Source: Burkholderia cenocepacia
GTDB taxonomy: Bacteria > Pseudomonadota > Gammaproteobacteria > Burkholderiales > Burkholderiaceae
Direction of reading: 5' to 3'
Length of the DNA: 64,000 bases
Assembly: GCF_900446215.1 (NCBI RefSeq)
Contig: NZ_UAQZ01000014.1
Coordinates: 124,001-188,000, forward strand
Positions within the stretch are counted from its first letter, which is position 1. Each line of letters begins with the position of its first letter. Below the pieces are notes generated by a model. That model ran no database searches. It saw nothing but the letters and a program-made list of their open reading frames with translations, and had not been told where the DNA came from. Positions 1 to 7,898 of this stretch are shown one piece after another. The position numbers and the translations under genes were made by a program.

Positions 1-838
1 CTTGCGTGCCGGGGAAGTACTTGTCGAGCAGCGCCTGCGCGATCGCGTCGCTTTCGGCATCCGGATTGCCCGCGTAATCGGACGGCCGGAAATGCATCTG
101 GAACGCCGCGAACACGCGCCGCGTGCGCGCGTCGAGCACGCCGTCGGTCGGCACGTCGTAGCCGTAGCGCGCGAGCTTGAGCTGCAGGTCGCGCACGTCG
201 ACCGGCGCATGCGGGTCGCGGCCGCCGAGCCGCGCGGCGACGGTCGCGTCGTCCGGCCATGCGCCCACGCCGGCTTGCGCGAGCGCATGCCATGGGAACA
301 GCGGGCCGGGATCGATCTTGCGTTGCGGCGCGATGTCGCTGTGCCCGACCACGCGCGTCGGCGCAATCCCGTAGCGCGCGACGATGTCCTTCGCCAGGCG
401 GGTCAGCGCGTCGACCTGTTCGGGCGAATACGGCTGCCAGGTGCGATGCTGCGGATCGAGCGGGCCGCGGTTCACGTTCTCGATGCCGATCGACACCGCG
501 TTCAGCTCGGTCGTGCCCTGCCACTCGCTGATGCCCGCGTGCCACGCACGCTGCGCCTCCGGAACGAGCTGGTAGACGACGGGCATGCCACGCTCGGTGC
601 GCGGCTGCGGCGGGACGACGTAATGCACGCTGACCGAATCGCCGGTCAGCGTGCGCAGCGATTTCGTCTCGTCGCTTTCGGTGTAATGCATCACGAGAAA
701 GCGGATCCGCGAATCCGCGCCGCGCGCATGCAGGCTCGTATCGGCGTAGTAGGTGCCGCGTTCGACGAGCGACGGCGACGTGCAGGCCGCCAGCAGGCCG
801 AGCACGGTGCAGGAGACGCCAACGCGGAACAGGGTCAT
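1..838 (-). CDS. N-acetylmuramoyl-L-alanine amidase, AmiD/AmpD type lipoprotein (3' end cut by window)
   Basis: This is a zinc amidase that cleaves the bond between N-acetylmuramic acid and the stem peptide during cell-wall recycling. The start at 838 opens a lipoprotein signal with lipobox LLAAC (Cys19), so the protein is probably anchored in the outer membrane facing the periplasm. An Amidase_2 domain follows, with candidate zinc ligands in VMHYTES and in GHSDIAPQRKIDPG. After it comes a peptidoglycan-binding-like segment (DLQLKLARYGYDVPTDG). About 279 codons are visible and no stop is reached before the window edge. It lies downstream of rlmB on the same strand with a gap of about 110 bp. 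The family call is secure; choosing AmiD over cytoplasmic AmpD rests on the lipobox and the C-terminal domain. Confidence 0.88.
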   Translation of the reverse strand, partial: MTLFRVGVSCTVLGLLAACTSPSLVERGTYYADTSLHARGADSRIRFLVMHYTESDETKSLRTLTGDSVSVHYVVPPQPRTERGMPVVYQLVPEAQRAWHAGISEWQGTTELNAVSIGIENVNRGPLDPQHRTWQPYSPEQVDALTRLAKDIVARYGIAPTRVVGHSDIAPQRKIDPGPLFPWHALAQAGVGAWPDDATVAARLGGRDPHAPVDVRDLQLKLARYGYDVPTDGVLDARTRRVFAAFQMHFRPSDYAGNPDAESDAIAQALLDKYFPGTQ

Positions 839-947
839 CGGTCGCGGGTTCCGGAGAACCGCGTGCCGCCTTGCGTCGCGGCACGCGTCGTTCGGGTCAT
901 TCGACGCCCGCGCATCGCGCGCGGGACGGGTCGGGTCGGCCCCGAGA

Positions 948-1691
948 TCAGCCCTTCACGCGCCGCTGGCGCACGGCTTCGTACAGGCACACGCCGCTCG
1001 CGACCGACACGTTCAGGCTTTCGACGCTGCCGGCCATCGGGATGCTCATCACTTCGTCGCAGGTGTCGCGCGTGAGCCGGCGCATCCCTTCGCCTTCCGC
1101 GCCCATCACGAGCGCGACCGGGCCGTCGAGCTTCGTTTCGTAGAGCGTCGCCGGCGCCTCGTCCGACGTGCCGATGATCCACACGCCGGCTTCCTTCAGC
1201 TCGCGCAGTGCGCGGGCGAGGTTCGTCACCGTGATGTACGGCACCGTATCGGCCGCACCGCTCGCCACCTTGGCGGCGGTCGCGTTCAGCCCGACCGCCC
1301 GGTCGCGCGGCGCAATCACCGCGTGCGCGCCGGCCGAATCGGCCACCCGCAGGCACGCGCCGAGGTTGTGCGGATCGGTGACGCCGTCGAGCACGAGCAG
1401 CAGCGCGGGCCCGTTGATGCCGTCGAGCAGCTCGGACAGGTTCTGTGCAAGCGGCATGTCCTCGACGCGCGCGACGACGCCCTGGTGACGCTCGGTGTGC
1501 GCGAGGCCCCACAGGCGCGTTTCGTCGGCTGCGATCAGCCGCACGCCCGCTTCCTTCGCGGCGTGCAGGAACTCCTGCATGCGGCGGTCGCGGCGCGTCT
1601 GGTCGTACAGCACCTCCGCAACCGTCGATGCATCGTGCCGCAAACGTGCGGTCACCGCATGAAAACCGTAAAGAACCTTCAGACGTGACAT
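948..1691 (-). CDS. rlmB: 23S rRNA (guanosine-2'-O)-methyltransferase RlmB
   Basis: A SPOUT-class enzyme that 2'-O-methylates G2251 in the peptidyl-transferase P loop of 23S rRNA, using S-adenosylmethionine. The 247 aa match the usual family length. Residues 1-80 form the small RNA-substrate-binding domain. The trefoil-knot catalytic part carries motif 1 (DPHNLGACLR, Asn109 and Arg115 region), motif 2 (VMGAEGEGM, about 195-203) and motif 3 (IPMAGSVESLNVSVA, 217-231). It lies downstream of rnr on the same strand, a pairing also common in gammaproteobacteria, and the two are probably co-transcribed. Confidence 0.96.
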   Translation of the reverse strand: MSRLKVLYGFHAVTARLRHDASTVAEVLYDQTRRDRRMQEFLHAAKEAGVRLIAADETRLWGLAHTERHQGVVARVEDMPLAQNLSELLDGINGPALLLVLDGVTDPHNLGACLRVADSAGAHAVIAPRDRAVGLNATAAKVASGAADTVPYITVTNLARALRELKEAGVWIIGTSDEAPATLYETKLDGPVALVMGAEGEGMRRLTRDTCDEVMSIPMAGSVESLNVSVASGVCLYEAVRQRRVKG

Positions 1692-1760
1692 GACTGGAAC
1701 AACCTTCGATCAAACGTGCGGTCGCGCGACGTGCGCAGCCGCGATCCATGGAAAAGGAAA

Positions 1761-1797
1761 GCGCCGCGTGGCCGGCCGATGACCGGTGACGCGGCGT
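1761..1797 (-). terminator. Stem-loop between rnr and rlmB
   Basis: GCGCCGCGT is repeated in near-perfect inverted form as ACGCGGCGT around an inner CCGG...CCGG pair. On the minus strand the stem is followed by a pyrimidine-rich stretch (CTTTCCTTTTCC), so it may act as a partial terminator or an RNA 3'-end stabiliser between rnr and rlmB. There is no clean U tract. Confidence 0.4.
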
Positions 1798-1839
1798 CTC
1801 TCGATACTGCAGGGCGTGCGCGTACGCCGCCCCGAACGC

Positions 1840-4314
1840 TCAATACTTCTTGCGGGCGCGGGTCTTCTTCGCGGTCGGCTTCGCCGGCGCGCCACCACCG
1901 CCCTTCTTCTTCGCGGCGCCACGCGCGGCGCGCGCTTCCTGCACCGCGACGCTCGGCGCGCTCGCGGCCTTCTTGCGACGCGGCACGGTTTCCTCGACCG
2001 GCGGCAGCGCGCGCACGCGCGGGCCATTGCCGTTGCCGTTGCGATCGACGCCGGCAGCCGGCGCGGGCGACGGACGCGGCGCCTTCACCGGCGTATCGCG
2101 CACGAGGCGGAAATCGATCTTGCGCGCATCGAGATCGACGCGGCTCACCTGCACGCGCACGCGATCCGACAGACGATAGCGGATGCCCGTGCGTTCGCCG
2201 CGCAGCTCGTTCTTGATCTCGTCGTACTGGAAATAGTCCGAGCCGAGTTCCGTCACGTGCACGAGGCCTTCGATGAACAGCGTGTCGAGCTGCACGAAGA
2301 TGCCGAACGACGTCACGCCGTTCACCATCCCGCCGTACTCCTCGCCGAGCTTGTCGCGCATGAAGTAGCACTTGAGCCACGCCTCGACGTCGCGCGACGC
2401 TTCGTCCGCACGGCGCTCGTTCGCCGAGCAGTGCAGGCCGAGCTCTTCCCAGATCGCGGTGTTCGAGCGCGAGCGGCCGCGCGCTTCGTCGTCGGCCTGC
2501 TGCATCGCGCGGGCGCGCGGCGACAACGCGGTGTTCAACTCGAAGCCTTCCGGCGCCTTCGGCGTGTACTTCTTGCCCGACAGGATCGCGTAGATCGCGC
2601 GGTGCGTGAGCAGGTCCGGATAGCGACGGATCGGGCTCGTGAAGTGCGCGTATGCCTCGTACGCCAGGCCGAAGTGGCCGATGTTGTCCGGGCTGTAGAC
2701 GGCCTGCTGCATCGAGCGCAGCAGCATCGGCTGCAGCATCTGCGCGTCCGGGCGGTCGCGGATCTGCGCCATCAGCGCCGCGTAGTCGCTCGCGTGCGGC
2801 TTGTCGCCGCCGCCGAGCGACAGGCCCATGCCGCGCAGGAACGCCCGCAGGTTCTCGAGCTTCTCCGGCGTCGGCCCCGCGTGCACGCGGTACAGGCCCG
2901 GATGCTTGTTGCGCTTCAGGAAATCGGCCGCGCAGACGTTCGCGGCCAGCATGCATTCCTCGATCAGCTTGTGCGCGTCGTTACGCTGGCGCGGCACGAT
3001 CTGCTCGATCTTGCCCTGCGAGTTGCAGACGATGTAGGTCTCGGTCGTGTCGAAGTCGATCGCGCCGCGCTTCTGACGGGCGGCGAACAGCGACTTGTAG
3101 ACGCCGTACAGGTCCTGCAGGTGCGGCAGCAGGTCCGCGCGGCGCGCGGCCTCCGGCCCCTTCGTGTTCGACAGCACGGCCGCGACTTCGGTGTACGTGA
3201 GGCGCGCCGCCGAATGGATCACGGCCGGGTAGAACTGGTAGGCCTTGATCTCGCCGCGCGCGGTGATCACCATGTCGCATGCGAGCACGCAGCGATCGAC
3301 CTGCGGATTCAGCGAGCAGAGACCGTTCGACAGCTTCTCCGGCAGCATCGGGATCACGCGGCGCGGGAAGTAGACCGATGTGCTGCGCTCGAGCGCGTCA
3401 GCGTCGAGCCCGGTACCCGGCTGGACGTAGTGCGACACGTCGGCGATCGCGACGATCAGCCGGAAGCCGTCGCCGCGGCCGACCTTGACCGGCTCGCAGT
3501 AGACGGCGTCGTCGAAGTCGCGCGCGTCCTCGCCGTCGATCGTCACGAGCGGCACGTCGCGCAGGTCGACGCGGAAACGCAGGTCGGCCGGCCGCACCTT
3601 GTCGGGCAGCGCGGCGGCTTCGTCGAGCGCCGGCTGGCTGAATTCGTGCGGCACGCCGTACTTGCGCACCGCGATTTCGATTTCCATGCCCGGATCGTCG
3701 ATATCGCCGAGCACTTCGACGACACGGCCGAGCGGCTGCGAATGGCGGCTCGGGAAATCGGTCAGCTCGACGACGACGACCTGCCCGACCTTCGCCTTCT
3801 TCACGTTCTGCGTGATCAGGATGTCGTGGCCGATGCGCTTGTCTTCCGGCGCGACGATCAGCGCGCCGTTCTCGTTCAGCAGACGGCCGATCACGCGCTT
3901 GTTCGCGCGGTCCGTGACTTCGACGACATGCCCTTCCGGCCGGCCGCGGCGATCGTAGCCGACGATCCGCGCGAGCACGCGGTCGTTGTGCATCACTTTC
4001 TGCATTTCGCCGTTCGGCAAGAACAGGTCGTCCTGGCCGTCGTCGCGGATCACGAACCCGTAGCCGTCGCGATGCCCCTGCACGCGCCCGGCGACGAAAT
4101 TCGACGGATGGGTCAACTGGTAGTGGCCACGCTTGTCGAGGCGGATCTGGCCGTCGCGCTCCATCGCGGCGACACGCCGGAAGAACCCCTCGCGCTCCTG
4201 ACGCTTGATCGACAGTGCTTCGGCGATGTCGTTGGCGGCCAGCGGCGCGTCGCTCGTACGCAGCACGCCGAGAATCTCTTCACGGCTCGGAATGGGGTAC
4301 GGATATTTGCTCAA
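1840..4314 (-). CDS. rnr: Ribonuclease R
   Basis: A processive 3'-to-5' exoribonuclease of the RNB family, active in decay of structured mRNA and in rRNA and tmRNA quality control. The 824 aa fit RNase R rather than the shorter RNase II. Domains in order: N-terminal winged helix (about 10-65), cold-shock/OB domains (about 75-220), RNB catalytic domain with the acidic cluster in IDGEDARDFDDA (Asp260, Asp266, Asp268, Asp269), an S1 domain (about 645-730), and a Lys/Arg-rich tail ending in KKTRARKKY. It is the first gene of a probable rnr-rlmB unit. The roughly 250-bp upstream gap holds no other gene and ends at the tRNA-Leu promoter on the opposite strand. Confidence 0.97.
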   Translation of the reverse strand: MSKYPYPIPSREEILGVLRTSDAPLAANDIAEALSIKRQEREGFFRRVAAMERDGQIRLDKRGHYQLTHPSNFVAGRVQGHRDGYGFVIRDDGQDDLFLPNGEMQKVMHNDRVLARIVGYDRRGRPEGHVVEVTDRANKRVIGRLLNENGALIVAPEDKRIGHDILITQNVKKAKVGQVVVVELTDFPSRHSQPLGRVVEVLGDIDDPGMEIEIAVRKYGVPHEFSQPALDEAAALPDKVRPADLRFRVDLRDVPLVTIDGEDARDFDDAVYCEPVKVGRGDGFRLIVAIADVSHYVQPGTGLDADALERSTSVYFPRRVIPMLPEKLSNGLCSLNPQVDRCVLACDMVITARGEIKAYQFYPAVIHSAARLTYTEVAAVLSNTKGPEAARRADLLPHLQDLYGVYKSLFAARQKRGAIDFDTTETYIVCNSQGKIEQIVPRQRNDAHKLIEECMLAANVCAADFLKRNKHPGLYRVHAGPTPEKLENLRAFLRGMGLSLGGGDKPHASDYAALMAQIRDRPDAQMLQPMLLRSMQQAVYSPDNIGHFGLAYEAYAHFTSPIRRYPDLLTHRAIYAILSGKKYTPKAPEGFELNTALSPRARAMQQADDEARGRSRSNTAIWEELGLHCSANERRADEASRDVEAWLKCYFMRDKLGEEYGGMVNGVTSFGIFVQLDTLFIEGLVHVTELGSDYFQYDEIKNELRGERTGIRYRLSDRVRVQVSRVDLDARKIDFRLVRDTPVKAPRPSPAPAAGVDRNGNGNGPRVRALPPVEETVPRRKKAASAPSVAVQEARAARGAAKKKGGGGAPAKPTAKKTRARKKY

Positions 4315-4499
4315 GGGTTTGTCGATGATTGTTCTCGTTGCGTTGACTGATGGTGCACGGCATCAACATAGAGGTGTCCGTCAGACAGTTCTATATTGAC
4401 GGCGGCGGGTCATTCTATCACCCGCCTGTGTCGCCAAAAGACGGGAATGCCGCCAGCACGCGCGGCGACGGCCTGTTTGCGGCGCATCGCAAAAAAGTG

Positions 4500-4527
4500 T
4501 TGACAGGAATAATTGGGGCGCTATAAT
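4500..4527 (+). promoter_or_regulatory. Promoter of tRNA-Leu copy 1
   Basis: A perfect -35 box TTGACA (4500-4505) and a perfect -10 box TATAAT (4522-4527) are 16 bp apart, 37 bp before the tRNA. A GC-rich stretch follows the -10 box, as is usual for stable-RNA promoters. Confidence 0.88.
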
Positions 4528-4563
4528 TTCGCTTCTTTGCAGCAAGCAGCTACTGCAAAACGT

Positions 4564-4650
4564 GCCCAGGTGGCGGAATTGGTAGACGCACTAGGTTCAG
4601 GTCCTAGCGGTGGCAACATCGTGGAGGTTCGAGTCCTCTCCTGGGCACCA
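4564..4650 (+). tRNA. leuT: tRNA-Leu (anticodon CAG), copy 1
   Basis: The 87-nt gene includes an encoded CCA. The acceptor stem pairs GCCCAGG with CCTGGGC. The anticodon stem pairs CTAGG with CCTAG around the loop TTCAGGT, giving anticodon CAG (codon CUG, the main leucine codon in a high-GC genome). It has the long variable arm of class II tRNAs and the T-loop GTTCGAG. The gene symbol is generic. Confidence 0.96.
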
Positions 4651-4660
4651 CTTGATTTAT

Positions 4661-4690
4661 AAAAAAGGTCGGCTTTTGCCGGCCTTTTTT
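4661..4690 (+). terminator. Intrinsic terminator of tRNA-Leu copy 1
   Basis: An A-rich left flank, a GGTCGGC/GCCGGCC stem around TTTT and a run of six T's lie 11 bp after the CCA. Nearly the same terminator follows the other two copies. Confidence 0.9.
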
Positions 4691-4837
4691 CATTTCCGCG
4701 CTTGCGTCGCGAGCGTCCGTCCCCTGCCCTTATGTCGGCCGCTCCGATCGATAGCAGAATTTATCGGTTATCAATCGTCGTCCCCGTTGTTACGTTAGCC
4801 GCCTCGCTTTCAACGCATCCAACGAGGAGCCCCCTTC

Positions 4838-5827
4838 ATGACGTCGATGAACCGCCGCGCATTCGCGCGCGCGATGTTGGCCGCGGGCCTCACTGCCGCC
4901 GGCGTCCGCGCGCACGCCGAGAACGCGCCGGCCACCCTGCGCATCGGTTACCAGAAGTCGTCGACGCTGATCACGCTACTCAAGACGCGCGGCACGCTCG
5001 AGCAGGCGCTGACGCCGCTCGGCCTGCGCGTGTCATGGCACGAATTCGCGAGCGGATTGCCGCTGACCGAAGCGCTCAACGTCGGCGCCGTCGACTTCAG
5101 CGCCGACGTGGCCGATACGGTCCCGGTCTTCGCGCAGGCCGCGCATGCGCGTTTCGTGTACATCGCGCAGGAGGCGCCCTCGCCGAAGGCGCAGGCAATC
5201 GTCGTCAAGCAGGACAGCCCGCTGCGCACGCTTGCCGATCTCAAGGGCCGACGCATCGCGGTCACGAAGGCAGCCGGCAGCCACTACTTGCTGCTTGCCG
5301 CGCTCGCCCGCGCGAAGCTCGCGCCTGCCGACGTGGCGATCCATTACCTGACGCCCGCTGACGGCCGCGCCGCATTCGAGCGCGGCAGCGTGGACGCATG
5401 GATCACGTGGGATCCCTATGTCGCGTCAGTCGACCGGAATTCCGACGTGCGGATTCTGGCCGACGGCAACGGACTCGCGTCGTACCAGCGCTATTACCTC
5501 GCATCGAGCAGCTTTGCCGCGGCGCGCCCCGACGTCGTCCAGATCCTGTTCGACCAGTTGTCGCTGGCCGGTACGTGGCTGCGCGACCATCCGCAGGAAG
5601 CCGCGACCACGCTCGCACCGATCTGGGGACTCGATGCCACGACGATCGCACGTGCGAATGCGCGACGCAGCTACGTCGTCCGCGCGGTGGCCCCGCAAAA
5701 CTTCGGCGAACAACAGAAGATCGCGGACACGTTTCTGGCGGCCGGACTGCTACCCGCTCGCGTCGATACGGACCAGGCGCAGCGCTGGAATTTTGCGACG
5801 AAGCGCGCGGAGCCGATCGGCGGGTGA
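4838..5827 (+). CDS. SsuA-like aliphatic sulfonate/nitrate-type ABC substrate-binding protein (orphan)
   Basis: A periplasmic binding protein of the SsuA/TauA/NrtA family (NMT1-like fold) that would deliver an organosulfonate or similar small anion to an ABC importer. The 329 aa begin with NRRAFARAMLAAG, a twin-arginine-like signal, and the mature protein starts near AENAPATLRIGYQKSSTL, the usual family opening. Other family-typical segments are NVGAVDFSADVADTVP and WDPYVASV. The start at 4838 follows GAGGAG with 8-nt spacing. No permease or ATPase gene adjoins it: it stands alone between tRNA-Leu copies 1 and 2, so its partner transporter must be elsewhere. The exact ligand cannot be told. 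Confidence 0.85.
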   Translation: MTSMNRRAFARAMLAAGLTAAGVRAHAENAPATLRIGYQKSSTLITLLKTRGTLEQALTPLGLRVSWHEFASGLPLTEALNVGAVDFSADVADTVPVFAQAAHARFVYIAQEAPSPKAQAIVVKQDSPLRTLADLKGRRIAVTKAAGSHYLLLAALARAKLAPADVAIHYLTPADGRAAFERGSVDAWITWDPYVASVDRNSDVRILADGNGLASYQRYYLASSSFAAARPDVVQILFDQLSLAGTWLRDHPQEAATTLAPIWGLDATTIARANARRSYVVRAVAPQNFGEQQKIADTFLAAGLLPARVDTDQAQRWNFATKRAEPIGG

Positions 5828-5879
5828 CGGTCGGTTCCGCAAGGTGCGCAGTATTTTTAGCGTGCCGGATGAAATTGTG

Positions 5880-5907
5880 TTGACAGACTTCGTCAGCACG
5901 CTACAAT
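5880..5907 (+). promoter_or_regulatory. Promoter of tRNA-Leu copy 2
   Basis: TTGACA (5880-5885) and TACAAT (5902-5907) with a 16-bp spacer lie 31 bp before the tRNA. The following AGCGGTCTTCGCACTGCAG stretch is identical in copy 3. Confidence 0.87.
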
Positions 5908-5938
5908 AGCGGTCTTCGCACTGCAGTAAGCGAAACGT

Positions 5939-6025
5939 GCCCAGGTGGCGGAATTGGTAGACGCACTAGGTTCAGGTCCTAGCGGTGGCAACATCGTGGA
6001 GGTTCGAGTCCTCTCCTGGGCACCA
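5939..6025 (+). tRNA. leuT: tRNA-Leu (anticodon CAG), copy 2
   Basis: Identical in sequence to copy 1 over the 87 nt, with encoded CCA and anticodon CAG. It has its own promoter and terminator, so it is an independent transcription unit. Confidence 0.96.
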
Positions 6026-6035
6026 CTCGATTTGT

Positions 6036-6065
6036 AAAAAAGGTCGGCTTTTGCCGGCCTTTTTT
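6036..6065 (+). terminator. Intrinsic terminator of tRNA-Leu copy 2
   Basis: The same GGTCGGC-TTTT-GCCGGCC stem as after copy 1, followed by a T run. Confidence 0.9.
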
Positions 6066-6212
6066 CATTTCCGGCGCTCAAATAAATATCTGCGCTCGCG
6101 TCGACGTATCGCCTCCCAACATCACACTCGGAGGTCGTCGCGGCTCGCACGCCCTCCCGCGCGGGACAATCACGCCGCCAGATTAATATTTTCGTCCGCC
6201 CCTCAAATTCTA

Positions 6213-6240
6213 TTGACAGATTCTCCCGGCACGCTAGAAT
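6213..6240 (+). promoter_or_regulatory. Promoter of tRNA-Leu copy 3
   Basis: TTGACA (6213-6218) and TAGAAT (6235-6240) with a 16-bp spacer lie 31 bp before the tRNA. Confidence 0.87.
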
Positions 6241-6271
6241 AGCGGTCTTCGCACTGCAGCAAGCGAAACGT

Positions 6272-6358
6272 GCCCAGGTGGCGGAATTGGTAGACGCACT
6301 AGGTTCAGGTCCTAGCGGTGGCAACATCGTGGAGGTTCGAGTCCTCTCCTGGGCACCA
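6272..6358 (+). tRNA. leuT: tRNA-Leu (anticodon CAG), copy 3
   Basis: A third identical 87-nt copy with anticodon CAG and encoded CCA. Copies 2 and 3 are only 246 bp apart and share longer upstream and downstream flanks with each other than with copy 1, so they look like a more recent duplication. Confidence 0.96.
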
Positions 6359-6368
6359 CTCGATTTAT

Positions 6369-6398
6369 AAAAAAGGTCGGCTTTTGCCGACCTTTTTT
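6369..6398 (+). terminator. Intrinsic terminator of tRNA-Leu copy 3
   Basis: A GGTCGGC/GCCGACC stem around TTTT followed by a T run. The right arm differs by one base from copies 1 and 2, leaving a perfect Watson-Crick stem. Confidence 0.9.
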
Positions 6399-6564
6399 CA
6401 TTTCCGGCGCCCAGCACCGGGCGCGCTTACGGAATCTCCGTATCGCGTATCTTCCCTCTCCCCGCCTCACGTACCGTCGATCGGCACACGACTGCATTCG
6501 GCCCCTTCACATCACTCCGCCCCACGCGAACCCTCCGTCGTAGAAAAACCGGGATTTCCCTAGG

Positions 6565-6614
6565 CTGACAGGCCGTCCCTCACGCGGTTAAATAAATCAA
6601 CGTGATTTATTTAA
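6565..6614 (+). promoter_or_regulatory. Promoter and palindromic operator of the sugar operon
   Basis: A CTGACA -35 (6565-6570) and TTAAAT -10 (6588-6593) are 17 bp apart. The -10 box is inside a perfect inverted repeat: arm TTAAATAAATCA (6588-6599), spacer ACG, complementary arm 6603-6614. A 27-bp AT-rich palindrome on the -10 box of a gene for a ROK regulator is the expected layout of an autoregulated operator; AT-rich palindromes are typical of Mlc/NagC-like sites. That this ROK protein binds here is inference. Confidence 0.75.
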
Positions 6615-6650
6615 TGCGCCGCCGAGCGGTGCGACATGGAAGGAGACGCC

Positions 6651-7898
6651 ATGAGAAGCCCGCACTTCGGCCAGGGAAGCAATTCGGCCAACGTGCGCCG
6701 TTACAACGAGCGCCTGCTGCTGAAGACGCTGCGCCGCGCCGGCAGCGCGTCGAAGGCCGACCTCGCGCGTCTCGCGAACATGACGGGCACGGCGGTCGGC
6801 AGCATCATCGGGGCGCTCGCCGACGCGAAGCTGATCGAATTCGCGGGTCGCACCGAAGGCCAGCGCGGCCAACCCGCTTCGCTGATCCGCCTCGATCCGC
6901 GCGGTGCATTCGGCATCGGCGTCCATCTCGACCGGATGCGCATCGAGACGGCGCTCGTCAATTTCGCGGGCGACGTGCTCGGCCGCCGCTCTCACGACAC
7001 GCTGCTGCCGCCGCCCGCCGACGTGCTCGAGATCGTCCGTCACGACATCGACGCAATGCAGGCCCTGCTCCCCGACCATGAACGCGCGCGTCTGACCGGC
7101 ATCGGCGTCGCGCAGCCGTACAACCTCGGCGCGTGGATGCGCGAACTCGGCCTCGCACCCGACACGTTCCGCGCGTGGGAAGACGTCGACTTCGCGGCCG
7201 ACCTCGGCCGCACGCTGTCGCTGCCCGTGTTCGGCGAAAACGACGGCAACGCGGCCGCGATCGCCGAACTGTTCTACGGATATGGCCGGCAGTGCGACGA
7301 CTTCGTCTACCTGTTCATCGGGCCGGCGATCGGCGGCGGCATCGCGATCGACGGCGACTGCCTGCGCGGCGTGACCGGCAATGCGGGCGACATCGCGGTG
7401 ATTCCGGTGCCGCCGAGCCGGCTGGCCTCCGCGCCGCCGCCGCGCGGCCCGTGGGACATCCTGCTCGCGCGCGCCTCGCTGCATGCGCTCGTGCGCCACC
7501 TGCGCCATCACGGCGAGACGGTCGAGAACCGCGCCGATCTCGAAGCCTGCATCGCGCGCGGCCTGCCGGCCGTCGACGAATGGATCGACGACTGCGTCGA
7601 CGCGCTCGCACCGGCGTTGCGCGCGGTGCTGTGCGTGATCGACGCGCCGGTGGTCGTGCTCGACGCCGACACCGACGCGGGCCTGCTCGACGCGGTCACG
7701 AGCCGCCTGCGCGCGGCGCTCGTGGCGACTGCACCCGAAGCGCGCGGCACGCCCGTGCTCGTACGCGGCACGTTCGGCGCCGACGCCGGCGCGATCGGCG
7801 CCGCCACGCTGCCGATGTTTTTCAACTTCTCCCCGCGGGCCGGCATCCTCAAGGGCGCCCGCACCGACTCGCAGGAGGTCAACCATGTCGCGATCTGA
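6651..7898 (+). CDS. ROK-family transcriptional regulator of the sugar operon
   Basis: This 415-aa protein has an N-terminal winged helix (about 15-70, KADLARLANMTGTAVGSIIGAL as the helix-turn-helix region) fused to a ROK sugar-kinase fold. The ligand/Asp motif ENDGNAAA (196-203) and the glycine-rich IGPAIGGGIAIDG (223-235) are present. The family zinc motif CxCGxxGC and the usual EhGH stretch are missing (GNAGDIAVIPV instead), so it is probably a non-catalytic sugar-sensing repressor. The start at 6651 is preferred to 6636 because GGAAGGAG lies just upstream of it. Its 3' end overlaps the ABC ATPase gene by 14 bp, and a perfect palindrome sits in front. The inducer is probably the transported sugar or its phosphate. 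Confidence 0.87.
   Translation: MRSPHFGQGSNSANVRRYNERLLLKTLRRAGSASKADLARLANMTGTAVGSIIGALADAKLIEFAGRTEGQRGQPASLIRLDPRGAFGIGVHLDRMRIETALVNFAGDVLGRRSHDTLLPPPADVLEIVRHDIDAMQALLPDHERARLTGIGVAQPYNLGAWMRELGLAPDTFRAWEDVDFAADLGRTLSLPVFGENDGNAAAIAELFYGYGRQCDDFVYLFIGPAIGGGIAIDGDCLRGVTGNAGDIAVIPVPPSRLASAPPPRGPWDILLARASLHALVRHLRHHGETVENRADLEACIARGLPAVDEWIDDCVDALAPALRAVLCVIDAPVVVLDADTDAGLLDAVTSRLRAALVATAPEARGTPVLVRGTFGADAGAIGAATLPMFFNFSPRAGILKGARTDSQEVNHVAI

Noticed and set aside
1786..4350. An 854-codon open frame antisense to rnr
   Set aside because: High-GC codon bias opens long mirror frames. The product is an Arg/Val/His-rich string with no domain, while the minus strand encodes a complete RNase R.
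4564..6358. tRNA-Leu genes as an integration site of a genomic island
   Set aside because: No integrase gene, no partial tRNA direct repeat and no mobile genes nearby; the three copies are whole and independently promoted.
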